Shown here one piece after another: positions 5,286-6,134 of a DNA stretch of 6,134 nt (positions within the stretch are counted from its first letter, which is position 1; each line of letters starts with the position of its first letter). The DNA comes from Acidobacteriaceae bacterium. Lineage in GTDB: Bacteria > Acidobacteriota > Terriglobia > Terriglobales > Acidobacteriaceae. Both the position numbers and the translations under genes were made by a program. The stretch covers positions 1 to 6,134 of the forward strand of contig JAICMT010000102.1 of the NCBI GenBank assembly GCA_025929125.1. The letters run 5' to 3'. Under the pieces are notes generated by a model. The model saw only the letters and a list, made by a program, of their open reading frames with translations. It searched no databases and was not told the DNA's origin.

Positions 5286-6134
5286 TCACGAATGGGCAGG
5301 TTGAAGCGCGTGCGCCTCGTCGGCACGCAATTCCGGAAATTCCGGCTCGCGAAGCTGATGGCAGAGTTCCCCGATGTCCACAGGCCGGCCGAAGAGCCAC
5401 CCCTGGGCAAATTGCACTCCGCGTTCTCGCAGGAAGCTGCACTGCGCCTCGGTTTCCACTCCTTCGGCGACGATGTCGAGGCCCAGAGAGTGAGCCATCT
5501 CGATGATGAGAGTGACCACCTCACGGGTGGCGCTATCGGTGCCGATCGACTCCACGAAGGTCTTATCAATCTTCAGCGTGTCGAGATCGAGCTTCTGAAT
5601 GCATGACAGGCTCGAATACCCAGTCCCAAAGTCATCGATCGCGATATGGAACCCAACCCGCCTGATTCCCGAGATAACGGCTCGAGTACGCGGATCCTGC
5701 AAGAAGCTATGTTCGGTCGCCTCTACGACGATGTTGTCCGCGCGGGCTCCGCTGTCGCTCACAAGCTTGTTCAACGCCGCGATTGTCGCCTCTGACCTCA
5801 GATCGCTCGCCGTAAGATTAATCGCAACGTGGAAATTCGGGTGGATCTCAAGAAACCGGGGCAGATCCCGCGCTACTTGCCGCAGCACACTCTTTGTGAT
5901 CAGTGGGCCTAATCCGCTCTCCTCCGCCAAGGGGATAAAGCTTCCCGGACTGATCACGGTGTCCTCCCGGCTCCATCGGACCAGCGCCTCGGCGCCCACG
6001 CACCGGTTCGTTGCAAGCTCAATGACTGGCTGATACTGCACAAAAAAATCATTTCGCTTTGCCGCGGCCCGCAGTAGCGCCGGAATCGAGGATTGTGTTC
6101 GAGCTACGTACATAGCCGCCATGCCCAGGCAAAA
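5286..6134 (-). CDS. EAL-domain cyclic-di-GMP phosphodiesterase, N-terminus cut off
   Basis: The last 282 residues are visible. The frame has no stop up to the window edge, so the ATG at 6122 is probably internal. Numbering from that Met, an EAL domain spans about 24-255 with the metal and substrate residues present: Glu45 (GAEALVRW), Asn102 (NLTASDL), Glu134 (EATEH), Asp163-Asp164 (DDFGTGYSSL), Lys184 (LKIDK), Glu220 and Glu223 (VAEGVETEAQ), and Gln240 (AQGWLFGRP). It should hydrolyse c-di-GMP to pGpG. No GGDEF domain precedes it. The first visible residues (FCLGMAAMYVARTQ) look like the end of a membrane helix, and the linker SSIPALLRAAAKRNDFFVQYQPV resembles that of CSS-motif EAL proteins, which have a periplasmic sensor between two membrane helices. 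That N-terminus lies outside the window. It has no evident link to the metabolic genes. Confidence 0.88.
   Translation of the reverse strand, partial: FCLGMAAMYVARTQSSIPALLRAAAKRNDFFVQYQPVIELATNRCVGAEALVRWSREDTVISPGSFIPLAEESGLGPLITKSVLRQVARDLPRFLEIHPNFHVAINLTASDLRSEATIAALNKLVSDSGARADNIVVEATEHSFLQDPRTRAVISGIRRVGFHIAIDDFGTGYSSLSCIQKLDLDTLKIDKTFVESIGTDSATREVVTLIIEMAHSLGLDIVAEGVETEAQCSFLRERGVQFAQGWLFGRPVDIGELCHQLREPEFPELRADEAHALQPAHS

Overview
The window looks like a chromosomal segment of a GC-rich (roughly 60% by eye) free-living bacterium. The gene set suggests Acidobacteriota: a secreted protein with repeated Tudor/agenet-like modules, a single-chain iron-sulfur fumarase, a tandem DUF5985 pair behind a winged-helix protein, and sparse Shine-Dalgarno signals. 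This assignment rests on general family knowledge and is an inference. There is no tRNA, rRNA, CRISPR array, intact insertion sequence or phage gene.

Layout from left to right. (1) The C-terminal end of a DUF2314 protein on + (1-207). (2) A short convergent gap (208-299) that holds a decayed, frameshifted copy of a piece of the fumarase gene found further right. (3) A secreted protein of 239 residues on - (300-1019). Its 5' region (1020-1159) holds a strong ribosome binding site, a perfect 9-bp inverted repeat and weak promoter candidates. (4) A class I fumarase on - (1160-2698). (5) A compact divergent promoter region (2699-2793). (6) A + strand run: a winged-helix protein (2794-3180), two small three-helix DUF5985 membrane proteins (3182-3439 and 3436-3711, joined by an ATGA overlap), then an aspartate ammonia-lyase (3766-5181). 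The gaps are 1, -4 and 54 nt, which fits a single operon. (7) A stem-loop just after the lyase gene. (8) The cytoplasmic EAL phosphodiesterase domain of a cyclic-di-GMP enzyme on - (5286-6134), which runs off the right edge.

How the genes work together. The lyase turns L-aspartate into fumarate and ammonia, and the fumarase turns fumarate into L-malate. The two divergent units therefore make up a short route from aspartate into the TCA cycle, with an uncharacterised winged-helix/membrane-protein module between them. Whether that module regulates or serves the route cannot be told from sequence.

The points most worth a second look are the fumarase relic at about 225-274, the Thr-to-Val change at a substrate-contact position of the aspartase, the winged-helix plus paired DUF5985 module, and the dyad in the leader of the secreted protein gene.
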